Of a stretch of 64,000 bases of DNA, positions 40,548 through 49,066 are shown one piece after another (position 1 is the first letter of the stretch; each line of letters begins with the position of its first letter). The DNA lies in contig DASZSW010000009.1 in the NCBI GenBank assembly GCA_035548515.1, positions 124,001-188,000 on the forward strand. Direction: 5' to 3'. The stretch comes from DASZQY01 sp035548515 (GTDB taxonomy: Bacteria; Pseudomonadota; Alphaproteobacteria; Rhizobiales; Kaistiaceae). A program made the translations under genes and the position numbers. The notes beneath the pieces are model-generated. The model saw only the letters and a program-made list of their open reading frames with translations. It made no database searches and had not been told where the DNA came from.

Positions 40548-41128
40548 CGACGCCGCGCTTCTTCAAGGCGCCGAAGGAATGGCGCGCGTGGCTGGAGAAA
40601 AATCATGCCAGGGCGACGGAGCTGCTCATTGGCTTCCACAAGGCGAGCTCCGATGAGAAGGGCATCACCTACAAGGAGGCGCTGGACGAGGCGCTCGCAT
40701 TCGGGTGGATCGACGCCGTCCGTTTCGGCGGCGACAAGACATGGTCGATCCGTTTCACGCGGCGCAAGCCGCGAAGCATCTGGAGCGCGGTCAACATCAG
40801 GCGCATCGCGGAGCTGACGGCGGAAGGACGGATGCATGCAGCCGGCATCGCCGTATTCGAGACGCGCGACACGAGGCAGCAGAAGAAATATTCGTTCGAG
40901 AATCCCGACGCCAAGCTCTCCCCGGCCGACACCAAACGCTTCCGCGCCGACGATGTGGCATGGGCGAACTTCCAGAAGATGCCGCAGTCGTACAAGCATC
41001 CCGCGGTGTGGTGGGTCGTTTCGGCGAAGCAGGAAGCGACCCGCGAGCGCCGGCTGGCGACGTTGATCGCGGACTCCGCGAGCGGGAAGAAAGTGAAGCA
41101 CCTGCGCCGGCCGGGCGACAAGCAATGA
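40544..41128 (+). CDS. YdeI/OmpD-associated family protein
   Basis: A 194-residue protein. The motifs FFKAPKEWRAWLEKNHA, ELLIGFHKASS, YKEALDEALAFGWIDAVRF and the C-terminal FQKMPQSYKHPAVWWV fit the YdeI/OmpD-associated family. Its biochemical role is unknown. The family is linked in E. coli and Salmonella with polymyxin and stress resistance, though the mechanism is uncertain. It overlaps the preceding and the next gene by 4 bp each, so it is part of an operon from queG on. Confidence 0.85.
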   Translation: MTTPRFFKAPKEWRAWLEKNHARATELLIGFHKASSDEKGITYKEALDEALAFGWIDAVRFGGDKTWSIRFTRRKPRSIWSAVNIRRIAELTAEGRMHAAGIAVFETRDTRQQKKYSFENPDAKLSPADTKRFRADDVAWANFQKMPQSYKHPAVWWVVSAKQEATRERRLATLIADSASGKKVKHLRRPGDKQ

Positions 41129-41940
41129 CGGCACCACGCATCTTTGTCTTCGGCATGGGCTACACGGCGCGCGCCTTCGCCCGTGCCCTCGGCGAGGGCG
41201 GGATTATCGCAGGCGTCACCCGCGCGAATTTCGACACCGCCGATATCGGCGACGCGACGCATCTCCTCATTTCGGTTCCGCCGGGCGACGCGGATCCGGT
41301 GCTGGCGCGATACCGCGCGGCGATCCTCACCGCGCCCGCGCTCCAATGGATCGGTTACCTCTCCTCGGTCGGCGTCTACGGCAACTACGGCGGCGCGTGG
41401 GTCACCGAGCGCACGACGCCCCATCCGAAATCTCCGCGCGCCGTCGCGCGCCTCAGGACCGAGCGGGAATGGGGTGGCCTCGCGCTTCAGCGCGGTGTGC
41501 CTCTCGCCGTTTTCCGTATCGCCGGCATCTACGGGCCGGGGCGCAACACCTTCGTCAATCTTTCTGAAGGCAAAGCCCACCGAGTCGTAAAGCCCGGCCA
41601 GGTGTTCAACCGCATTCACGTACACGATATCGCTACAGTGCTGGCTGCCGCCGTCGCGGGCAACGCCGCCGGCATCTTCAACCTCGCGGACGACGAGCCG
41701 GCGCCGCCCCAGGACGTCGTGACCCACGCCGCCGCGATGATGGGCGTAGTGCCCCCACCGCAGGTCCAGTTTGCGGACGCTGATCTCAGCCCCATGGCGA
41801 GATCGTTCTACGAAGACAACAAAAGGGTGCTGAACCGCCGCATCAAAGACGAATTGGGCGTAGAGCTTCGCTACCCGACATATCGCGAGGGGCTCACCGC
41901 ACTGTGGCGCGAGGGAACATGGCGCGACGAGACGAAGTGA
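41125..41940 (+). CDS. NAD-dependent epimerase/dehydratase-like protein (extended SDR)
   Basis: A 271-residue protein that starts PRIFVFGMGYTARAFARAL, a GxGxxA Rossmann loop. It continues LQWIGYLSSVGVYGNYGGAW and FRIAGIYGPGRNTF, typical of extended SDRs (relatives of YeeZ). The catalytic Tyr is probably in the GVYGNYGG region, but the usual YxxxK is not clear; a Lys from PHPKSPRA may replace it. The substrate is unknown. It overlaps the YdeI-like gene by 4 bp, and the next gene begins within its last 22 bp. Confidence 0.85.
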   Translation: MTAPRIFVFGMGYTARAFARALGEGGIIAGVTRANFDTADIGDATHLLISVPPGDADPVLARYRAAILTAPALQWIGYLSSVGVYGNYGGAWVTERTTPHPKSPRAVARLRTEREWGGLALQRGVPLAVFRIAGIYGPGRNTFVNLSEGKAHRVVKPGQVFNRIHVHDIATVLAAAVAGNAAGIFNLADDEPAPPQDVVTHAAAMMGVVPPPQVQFADADLSPMARSFYEDNKRVLNRRIKDELGVELRYPTYREGLTALWREGTWRDETK

Positions 41941-42782
41941 AGCCGCCCGCCGACGCTGCCGAGCGCCGTGCCGCGCCGCCGGTCATCGTCTACACGGGCG
42001 AAAATTTTCCGCCGTACGATTCGGAGTTCTACGGCAATGCACGTCGCGGTGCCGAGAAGATCGCCGAGGTGATCGTGCCGCCGCGCGACGGGCGCGCGTT
42101 CACCGTCCCGGCGGGCCATTTCTTCCGCATCGTCAGCACCGAAGGCCCGCAGGTCGGCGACCTGAATCTGTGGAATGCGCACGACCTCGCCGAGCGCTTC
42201 TTCAGCGGCAAAACGCGCGCTCTCCATGCCACGCACGTGACCACCGGCAATCGCCTGTGGAGCACGCTGCCATACCTGCGTCCGCTCGCCACCATCACGC
42301 ACGACTCGCTTGGCTGGTACGGCTTCGATGATGACGGCGCCGGCATCCACGATGTCATCGGCACGCGCTGCGATCCGTACACCAACCTGCTGCTGAAGGG
42401 CGACGAGTACCATCACTGCTGCCACTCGAACCTGACACGTGCGCTGGCGGCCGAGCGCAACATGCCGCTCGCCGAAGCCGAGATGCACGTGCACGACGTG
42501 CTGAACGTGTTCATGTGCACGGGCTTCACCCACGACACGCATCAATACTTCATGAAGGCGAGCCCCGTTCGCCCCGGCGACTACCTCGAGCTGTTCGCCG
42601 AGATCGATCTGCTCGGAGCGTTATCCGCGTGTCCCGGCGGCGATTGCAGCGCCACCCACTCCGACGACGCGGCGCAATGCCATCCGCTGCGCGTCGAGAT
42701 ATGGCGCCCGAAGCCGGAAGCGCTGGCCGGCTGGAAGCCGCCGCAGCCGAGCACCTATTCCCGCAACCACGGCGCGAGCTAG
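41919..42782 (+). CDS. DUF1989 / urea carboxylase-associated family protein
   Basis: A 287-residue protein with the family sequences FTVPAGHFFRIVSTEGPQVGDLN, TGNRLWSTLPYLRPLATI, HHCCHSNLTRAL, LNVFMCTGF and SACPGGDC. The conserved His and Cys residues suggest a metal-binding fold of the DUF1989 type, which often sits near urea or guanidine genes. No such genes are near here. I chose ATG at 41919 with GAGGGAAC upstream; GTG at 41904 is possible. The reaction is unknown. Confidence 0.85.
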   Translation: MARRDEVKPPADAAERRAAPPVIVYTGENFPPYDSEFYGNARRGAEKIAEVIVPPRDGRAFTVPAGHFFRIVSTEGPQVGDLNLWNAHDLAERFFSGKTRALHATHVTTGNRLWSTLPYLRPLATITHDSLGWYGFDDDGAGIHDVIGTRCDPYTNLLLKGDEYHHCCHSNLTRALAAERNMPLAEAEMHVHDVLNVFMCTGFTHDTHQYFMKASPVRPGDYLELFAEIDLLGALSACPGGDCSATHSDDAAQCHPLRVEIWRPKPEALAGWKPPQPSTYSRNHGAS

Positions 42783-42892
42783 GTCGTCCGCACCGCCCTT
42801 GCTTTGCGGCCGGCGCGGGACATATCCTGCTGCAGCGCAAAACCTTCCCGCGGGGGGCTGGCGAAGCGCCGGTAACGCAGGATTCCCGCCGG

Positions 42893-44131
42893 TTGTCCTA
42901 CTACCAGCTCTACGAACTGAACCACGCCGCGATGGGCCCATTCCGCGCCGCAGCGGACGCCGCGCGCCTTTATTTCCAGAACCCGCTTAACCCCCTGTCG
43001 CAGACTCCCTTCGGCCGTTCCATGGCCGCTGCGGCGGAGCTGTTCGAGCGCACCACGCGCCGCTACGGCAAGCCCGAATGGGGCATCGCTGAAACTACAA
43101 TGGGCGGCGTGCGCGTTCCCGTTACCGAGCGCATAGTATGGGAGCGTCCCTTCGGTCGCCTCATCCACTTCGAGAAAAGCGCCGGCAAGAACGTCAACAT
43201 CGCCAACCAGCCGAAGCTGCTGATCGTCGCGCCAATGTCGGGCCACTATGCGACGCTGCTGCGTGGAACTGTCGCGACCATGCTGCCGCAGCACGACGTG
43301 TACATCACCGACTGGATCGACGCGCGCATGGTGCCGCTGAACGAAGGCGGCTTCGATCTCGACGACTACATCGACTACGTCGTCTCGATGCTTCACCTGC
43401 TCGGTCCCGGCACGCACATCATGGCGGTATGCCAGCCGTCGGTGCCCGTGCTGGCGGCCGTTGCGCTGATGTCGACGCGCGGTGATCCAAATCTTCCCGC
43501 GACGATGACGTTGATGGGCGGCCCCATCGATACGCGCATCAATCCGACAGCGGTGAACACGGTCGCGAACAATCACGATCTCGAGTGGTTCCAGAAGAAC
43601 GTCATCATGCAGGTGCCGTTCCCGCATCCCGGTTTCATGCGCGAGGTCTACCCGGGCTTCCTCCAGATCAGCGGCTTCCTATCGATGAACATGGAGCGCC
43701 ACGTTCAGGCGCACCGCGATTTCTTCCAGCATCTCGTCGATGGCGACGGCGAGGATGCGGAGAAGCACCGCGAGTTCTACGACGAGTACCTGGCGGTGAT
43801 GGACCTCACCGCTGAGTTCTATCTCCAGACTGTCGACACGGTGTTCCTGCGTCACGCACTGCCGAAGGGCGAGATGATCCACCGCAACGAGAAGGTGGAC
43901 CCGGCGGCGATCACCAAGGTCGCGCTGCTGACCGTCGAGGGCGAGAACGACGACATCTCCGGCCTCGGCCAGACCAGGGCCGCGCAGACCATCACGCCCG
44001 GCATCCCGGCGTCGATGAAGGCGCATTACATGCAGCCGAAGGTCGGCCACTACGGCGTCTTCAACGGCTCCCGTTTTCGGGCCGAGATCGCACCCCGCAT
44101 TGCCGATTTCATCGCCACCCACGGGAAATAG
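42893..44131 (+). CDS. phaZ: Intracellular polyhydroxybutyrate depolymerase
   Basis: A 412-residue depolymerase that mobilises stored polyhydroxyalkanoate. The nucleophile is a cysteine, Cys180 in MAVCQPSVPV, as in Ralstonia PhaZ1 (Cys183). The other likely triad members are Asp353/354 (VEGENDDISG) and His386 (KVGHYGVF). The family opening YYQLYELNHAAMGPFR and LNPLSQTPFGRSMAA are intact. I chose TTG at 42893 from the family N-terminus and an AGGA 9 nt upstream. CTG or upstream frames extend over the DUF1989 gene. No phaC or phasin lies nearby. Confidence 0.9.
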   Translation: MSYYQLYELNHAAMGPFRAAADAARLYFQNPLNPLSQTPFGRSMAAAAELFERTTRRYGKPEWGIAETTMGGVRVPVTERIVWERPFGRLIHFEKSAGKNVNIANQPKLLIVAPMSGHYATLLRGTVATMLPQHDVYITDWIDARMVPLNEGGFDLDDYIDYVVSMLHLLGPGTHIMAVCQPSVPVLAAVALMSTRGDPNLPATMTLMGGPIDTRINPTAVNTVANNHDLEWFQKNVIMQVPFPHPGFMREVYPGFLQISGFLSMNMERHVQAHRDFFQHLVDGDGEDAEKHREFYDEYLAVMDLTAEFYLQTVDTVFLRHALPKGEMIHRNEKVDPAAITKVALLTVEGENDDISGLGQTRAAQTITPGIPASMKAHYMQPKVGHYGVFNGSRFRAEIAPRIADFIATHGK

Positions 44132-44270
44132 GCCGGATAGGGCTGTTTCCGGCCCGCATGTCGCTTTTTCCTTGGCTCCCGTCGCTTTTGGCTTGAATCA
44201 CTCCCGCGCCCTTCCCACGTCGTCTGTTACGTACGACTGACGTACGATACAGGAGGGAAGGGGTTCTGAA

Positions 44271-44699
44271 ATGACCTATGCGCATGCCATGCGGCCGGCC
44301 TGGACGCCGCTCACTGTCATACTGATGGTCCTCGGCTTCGCCGTCGCGTGGCCGCTGGGGCTTCTGGTCCTCGCCTACATCCTTTGGGGCAACAATTTCC
44401 CCGGTGTTCGCAACCACTTCGAGGGCATGAAGCGCGACTGGAACGACGCGTGGTGCGGCCCGCGCGGCGGTTTCCGCTCGGATCGTTCCTACGGCTTCCG
44501 TAGCGGCAACACCGCCTTCGACGACTACCGCGAAGCTGAGCTGAAGCGCCTCGACGAGGAGCGCCGCAAGCTCGAGGAGGAACGGGCCGAATTCGACGGT
44601 TACGTCCGCGACCTCCGCCGCGCCCGCGACAAGGAAGAGTTCGACCGTTTCATGTCGGACCGTCAGAAGCGCAAGGGCGGCGAGAGCATCGACCTCTAG
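44271..44699 (+). CDS. DUF2852 membrane protein
   Basis: A 142-residue protein. It has a hydrophobic N-terminal region at about residues 13-41 (one or two helices), then aromatic and Arg-rich DWNDAWCGPRGG, and ends in a charged segment (about 84-130) with RLDEERRKLEEERAEF. The segment is likely a coiled coil. This is DUF2852, widespread in Rhizobiales with no known function. AGGAGGG lies 21 bp upstream. A pair of direct repeats and a strong terminator flank it, so it is probably a single-gene unit. Confidence 0.85.
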   Translation: MTYAHAMRPAWTPLTVILMVLGFAVAWPLGLLVLAYILWGNNFPGVRNHFEGMKRDWNDAWCGPRGGFRSDRSYGFRSGNTAFDDYREAELKRLDEERRKLEEERAEFDGYVRDLRRARDKEEFDRFMSDRQKRKGGESIDL

Positions 44700-44716
44700 T
44701 CGTTGCGTATGAGTGC

Positions 44717-44744
44717 CGGCGGGGCCACAAGGCCCCGCCGTTTT
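44717..44744 (+). terminator. Rho-independent terminator of the DUF2852 gene
   Basis: A perfect 10-bp stem (44717-44726 with 44731-44740, ACAA loop) is followed by TTTT. It begins 17 bp after the stop codon. Confidence 0.9.
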
Positions 44745-44807
44745 CGTTTCCGTCCTGTTCTCGTCATGTCATGATCGGCGGCATCATCTGATTCGAGCCG
44801 ACTTGCC

Positions 44808-45566
44808 ATGGCCTTCCTTGCCCGCCGTCCGGCGGAGCCCATACCCGACAGCTTCGAGATCGCGACCGATTCCGGCGTCGTCTCCGTCGACCTCCGCCGC
44901 CACCCGCGCGCGCGGAATTACACGTTGCGCGTCGCCGGCCCCGCCAAGCCACCGGTGCTCACCATTCCGCGCCGCGGCACGCTCCATGAGGCGCGCCGGT
45001 TCCTCGACCGCCACGTCGACTGGCTCCAGCGACAGATGGACAAGCTGCCGGCGCCGACCGCCATCGCCGACGGCGCCATGCTGCCGCTCCGCGGTATCAT
45101 GCACGTCGTCCGCCACGAGCCCGGCACGCGCGGCGTGGTGAGCATCGGCATGGATCCGACCGGCCCGTCGCTCGTCGTGCCCACGCCAGGGCTTGGCGAT
45201 GCCGGGCAGGTACGCCGCCGGGTGATCGATTTCCTGAAGCGCGAGGCCAAGCGCGACCTCGAATGGGCGGTGATCCGCCACACGCTGACCGCCGGCGTGC
45301 GCGCCAAGGCCGTGAAACTGCGCGACCAGACCAGCCGGTGGGGTTCCTGCTCGGTCGACGGGCACCTGTCGTTCTCGTGGCGTCTCGTCATGGCGCCGCC
45401 GGCGGTGCTCGATTATCTCGCCGCGCACGAGGTTTCCCACCTCGTCGAACTGAACCACTCCTACCGCTTCTGGCGCCTGTGCAAGGCGCTCGCGCCGCAG
45501 TCCGACGCAGCCCGCGCCTGGCTCAGCCAGAATGGCGCCGCGCTCCACGCCATAGGTGCGGAGTAG
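44808..45566 (+). CDS. YgjP-like M48-type metallopeptidase
   Basis: A 252-residue zinc-peptidase-like protein (DUF45). The metal site is HEVSH at 207-211 with a third ligand at about His217 (ELNHSYRFW). The core also has LRDQTSRWGSCS and LSFSWRLVMAPPAVLDYL. YgjP relatives are predicted metal-dependent proteases; some sit beside type I restriction genes, but none is near here. No signal peptide is evident. ATG at 44808 fits the gap after the DUF2852 terminator. Confidence 0.87.
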   Translation: MAFLARRPAEPIPDSFEIATDSGVVSVDLRRHPRARNYTLRVAGPAKPPVLTIPRRGTLHEARRFLDRHVDWLQRQMDKLPAPTAIADGAMLPLRGIMHVVRHEPGTRGVVSIGMDPTGPSLVVPTPGLGDAGQVRRRVIDFLKREAKRDLEWAVIRHTLTAGVRAKAVKLRDQTSRWGSCSVDGHLSFSWRLVMAPPAVLDYLAAHEVSHLVELNHSYRFWRLCKALAPQSDAARAWLSQNGAALHAIGAE

Positions 45567-45648
45567 GGACGCGCACTCCGCGTTAGGCTCCGCCGCGCGG
45601 AAGGCGTAAGCACTGGACCGCGACCGCCCTCCGACTACTTCCCACACC

Positions 45649-46839
45649 ATGCGCCTGAAGCCCGACACGCCCGCGTTCGTCCTGCTGCTCGCGTTCCTGA
45701 CGATGATCGGGCCGCTGTCGACGGACATCTTCCTCCCGTCGATGCCCGCGATGGCGGTCATCTTCCACACCACGCCCGCCGCCATACAGGCAACGCTCAC
45801 CGCCTACTTCATCGGCTTCGCGCTGGCACAACTGGCCCATGGCCCGATCTCCGATCGCATCGGCCGCCGCCCCGTGCTCATCGCCGGACTGGCCGCGTAC
45901 ACCATCGCCTCGTTCCTGTGCATCGTCGCGCCGAGCGTGGAGCTTCTGGTGGCCGGCCGCTTCGTCCAGTCGGTTGCCGCGGCGGGCCCGATCATCCTCG
46001 CACGCACGATCGTGCGCGACATCCACAGCGGCGTGCGCGCCGGGCAGCTTCTGTCGGTGATGGCGTCGATCATGGGACTGATACCGATCCTTGCTCCCGT
46101 CGCCGGTGGGTTCCTCGAAGCCAACTTCGGCTGGCAGTCGACGTTTTGGGTGATGACCCTGGCCGGCGTCGCGGGTTTTGGCATCGTCGCGATCGCATTG
46201 CCGGAGACCATCCGTGAACGCCGGACCGAGCCGCTGTCGATCCTGAGCATCGCGCAGTCCTACGCCGTGGTCGCGCGCAGTCGCATCTTCCTCGCGTATG
46301 CCGCGCTCATCTGCTTCGCCTATTCCGGTCTCATCATCTATGTCGGCACGTCCGCCTTCATCGTGCAAGGACGCTACGGCCTGTCGGCTGTCGCCTACGG
46401 CCTCGCGTTCGCCTGTGGCGCCGTCGCGTTCGTCGGGGGCACGGTGCTCGGCCGCCGCATCGCAAAGCACGGCACACTGAGCCGCGCCGTTGGCTTCGGC
46501 GTGGCTTTTCTCGCCGCGGGCGGCGTCCTGCTGCCGCTCTGCGTTGCCCTCGGCCCGCTGCACGTCGCGTCGTTTGTCGTTCCGATGGCCGTGTACATGA
46601 TCGGCATCGGCATCGTGATCCCGCAATCGCTCGCCGCGGCGCTAACGCCATTCCCGGAGCGCGCAGGCGCCGCATCGTCGCTGCTCGGATTCCTCCACAT
46701 GGGGAGCGGCGCGATCGTCCTCTGGGCGGCGGGCACGTTCTTCGGCGCCGATCCGCTCGCCAATGTCTGCGTGCTGGGCGTCAGCGGCGTTACCGCGGCG
46801 CTTGTCTATCTCGCGACAATGCGCGTGCGCGCCGCCTAG
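45649..46839 (+). CDS. Bcr/CflA-type multidrug efflux MFS transporter
   Basis: A 396-residue transporter with 12 predicted helices. STDIFLPSMPAM near the N-terminus and GPISDRIGRRP at residues 65-75 are the signatures of the Bcr/CflA drug:H+ antiporter family. Later, SGLIIYVGTSAFIVQGRYGLS resembles the family C-terminal half. The drug profile is not readable. It stands alone, without a regulator gene. Its TAG stop shares CTAG with the stop of the convergent PBP1A gene. Confidence 0.9.
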   Translation: MRLKPDTPAFVLLLAFLTMIGPLSTDIFLPSMPAMAVIFHTTPAAIQATLTAYFIGFALAQLAHGPISDRIGRRPVLIAGLAAYTIASFLCIVAPSVELLVAGRFVQSVAAAGPIILARTIVRDIHSGVRAGQLLSVMASIMGLIPILAPVAGGFLEANFGWQSTFWVMTLAGVAGFGIVAIALPETIRERRTEPLSILSIAQSYAVVARSRIFLAYAALICFAYSGLIIYVGTSAFIVQGRYGLSAVAYGLAFACGAVAFVGGTVLGRRIAKHGTLSRAVGFGVAFLAAGGVLLPLCVALGPLHVASFVVPMAVYMIGIGIVIPQSLAAALTPFPERAGAASSLLGFLHMGSGAIVLWAAGTFFGADPLANVCVLGVSGVTAALVYLATMRVRAA

Positions 46840-48938
46840 CCGCCGAACAGGCGCTGGAAGAATCCCTTGCGCTTGGGCTGCTGCTGGCCACCGACATCGC
46901 CCGGCGGCGTCGGCTCATCGCCCAGCCATCCGTCGTCCTCCGCCTGCGCCAGCGCATCGCCGATCGGGTCCTGCGTCAGCACCAGCGGCCGCCCGTCAGC
47001 GCCGAGCGAAGCCGGCGGCACCGGCAATCCGGCGACGGCGCCGCCATCGCCGTAGCGGTAGTTCCCCGGCAGCTCCGCCGTCTGCACGCCGTTGAGTGCG
47101 TCGGTCATGAACCGGTTCCACGCGATCGCGGGTAGGTTCGAGCCGCTCGCCTTCTTGGTCGGCTTGTCGTCGTCGTTGCCGAACCACACGCCCGCGGTCA
47201 GCACGCGCGTGTAGCCGATGAACCATGCATCGCGGAAATCCTGGCTCGTACCCGTCTTGCCCGCGGCATCCCAGCCGGGCAACGCCGCCTTGCGCCCGGT
47301 GCCCGAGTTGATCGTCTCGCGCAGCATCGCGTTCATCATGCCGACGTACATCGGGTCGATCACCTGGCCGGGGCCGGAGCCAGCGCGTTCGTAGAGCGTG
47401 TCGCCGTTCGACGTCATGATGCGATCGATGACGTGCGGGATGATCCCGCGTCCGCCGTTCGAGAACGGCACGAACGCCGCCGTCATCTCCAGCGGCGTCA
47501 CTTCCGACGTGCCGAGCGCGATAGACGGCGTCGCCATCAGCGGCGACGTGATGCCGAGCCGCCGCGCGGTAGCCGCCACGGCGGATGGTCCGACCTCGGC
47601 AGTGAGTTCCGCCGACACCGTGTTGAGGGACTGGGAAAGTGCGGTGAGCAGCGTCACCGGCCCCTTGTAATTCTTGGACGAATTCTGCGGCTTCCAGCCG
47701 TTGATCGAGATCGGCTGATCGACGCGCACCGTCTCCGGCACCAATCCGTTTTCCAGCGCGGTGAGATACACGAACGGCTTGAACGAAGAGCCCGGCTGGC
47801 GTTTGCCGTCGACCGCGCGGTTGAACGGCGAGGTCGCATAGTCGCGCCCGCCGACCAGCGCTTTCACTGCGCCATCCGGATCGATCGCCACCAGCGCCGC
47901 CTGGCTGGCGCCGAATTTCGCGCCGTCCTCGCTCAGCGTATCCGACACCGCGCGCTGCGCCGCGCCCTGCAGACGAAGATCGATCGAGGTATCGACGATG
48001 ATGTCCTGGTCGATGGAGCCGATGTAATCCGGCAACTGGTCCATCACCCAGTCGGCGACATAGCGGCCGCTGCCGCCCGCAACGTCGCGCACCGGCTTCA
48101 CCTCGGTCGACAGCGCCAGCGTCGCCTCGCGGTCGCCGATGTAGCCGGCGTCGTGCATCGCGCTCAGCACCTGCTGTGCCCGCGCCTCCGACGCCTGCGG
48201 ATGGAGGATCGGAGAATAGTTGGTCGGCGCCTTGAGCAGCGCCGCCAGCGTCGCCGCCTCGGCGAGATTCACGTTGCGCGCCGACTTGCCGAAGTAGCGG
48301 TGCGCGGCGGCATCGACGCCATAGGCGCCGGCGCCGAGATAAACGCGGTTGAGATAGAGCTCGATGATCTGCTTCTTGCTGAGCCGCGCTTCGAGCCACA
48401 CCGCAAGGATCACCTCCTGCACCTTGCGCTCGAACGTACGGTCCGGCTTCAGGAACAGATTCTTGGCGAGCTGCTGCGTCAGCGTCGAGCCGCCCTGAAC
48501 CACGCCGCCCGACGCGATATCGGTGATTGCCGCGCGCGCCAGCCCGATCGGGTCGATGCCGAAGTGCCAGTAGAAACGCCGGTCCTCGATCGCGATCACC
48601 GCCTCCGGCAGGTACGGCGGCATCTCGTCCAGCGTCAGGCTCTGACCGGATGAGTCGCCGCGGTTGGTGATGAGCGACCCATCCTCCGCGAGAATGCGCA
48701 CGTTGGCGGCGCGCTGCGGCACGGTCCAGTCCGCCATCGGCGGCAGCTTGGAGGCGTAGTAGGCGACGACAGCGGCCAGCGAAACGACGCCAACGACCCC
48801 GAGCAGGAGCACGCTGCGCACGACCCGCCGGATCAGCCCCGGCCGCTGGCCCTTCTTCTTGTGCTTCTTGCCGCCCTTGCGGCCGCGGGCCTTCCGCCCG
48901 TCACCCTTAGCCACGCCCCGCCCGTCGTCCTCGCTCAT
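46836..48938 (-). CDS. Penicillin-binding protein 1A (class A)
   Basis: A 700-residue bifunctional peptidoglycan synthase. A basic cytoplasmic N-terminus (KKHKKKGQR) precedes a helix at about 42-62. The glycosyltransferase domain has catalytic Glu118 (IEDRRFYWHFGIDP) and QGGSTLTQQLAKNLFL. The transpeptidase domain has Ser384 in GSSFKPF, SLN at 437-439 and KTGTS at 561-565. It polymerises glycan strands and crosslinks the peptides. A perfect CtrA box lies 33 bp upstream of the start codon, so cell-cycle control is possible. Confidence 0.93.
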   Translation of the reverse strand: MSEDDGRGVAKGDGRKARGRKGGKKHKKKGQRPGLIRRVVRSVLLLGVVGVVSLAAVVAYYASKLPPMADWTVPQRAANVRILAEDGSLITNRGDSSGQSLTLDEMPPYLPEAVIAIEDRRFYWHFGIDPIGLARAAITDIASGGVVQGGSTLTQQLAKNLFLKPDRTFERKVQEVILAVWLEARLSKKQIIELYLNRVYLGAGAYGVDAAAHRYFGKSARNVNLAEAATLAALLKAPTNYSPILHPQASEARAQQVLSAMHDAGYIGDREATLALSTEVKPVRDVAGGSGRYVADWVMDQLPDYIGSIDQDIIVDTSIDLRLQGAAQRAVSDTLSEDGAKFGASQAALVAIDPDGAVKALVGGRDYATSPFNRAVDGKRQPGSSFKPFVYLTALENGLVPETVRVDQPISINGWKPQNSSKNYKGPVTLLTALSQSLNTVSAELTAEVGPSAVAATARRLGITSPLMATPSIALGTSEVTPLEMTAAFVPFSNGGRGIIPHVIDRIMTSNGDTLYERAGSGPGQVIDPMYVGMMNAMLRETINSGTGRKAALPGWDAAGKTGTSQDFRDAWFIGYTRVLTAGVWFGNDDDKPTKKASGSNLPAIAWNRFMTDALNGVQTAELPGNYRYGDGGAVAGLPVPPASLGADGRPLVLTQDPIGDALAQAEDDGWLGDEPTPPGDVGGQQQPKRKGFFQRLFGG

Positions 48939-48970
48939 GGAGTAGCGAAAACGACGCTAAATATGGCGAT

Positions 48971-48985
48971 TTAAGGGGGCGTTAA
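48971..48985. promoter_or_regulatory. Putative CtrA-binding site
   Basis: TTAA-N7-TTAA, the full CtrA box of alphaproteobacteria, at 48971-48974 and 48982-48985. It lies 33 bp upstream of the PBP1A start on minus and 82 bp upstream of the polA start on plus. Confidence 0.6.
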
Positions 48986-49066
48986 GTTTCACAAGCCGCT
49001 GCAAGCCGTGGTGGATTGGGCCGCTCCTGCCTTCCGCTGGCAGGGGCGAGTCGCCATATTCACCAT

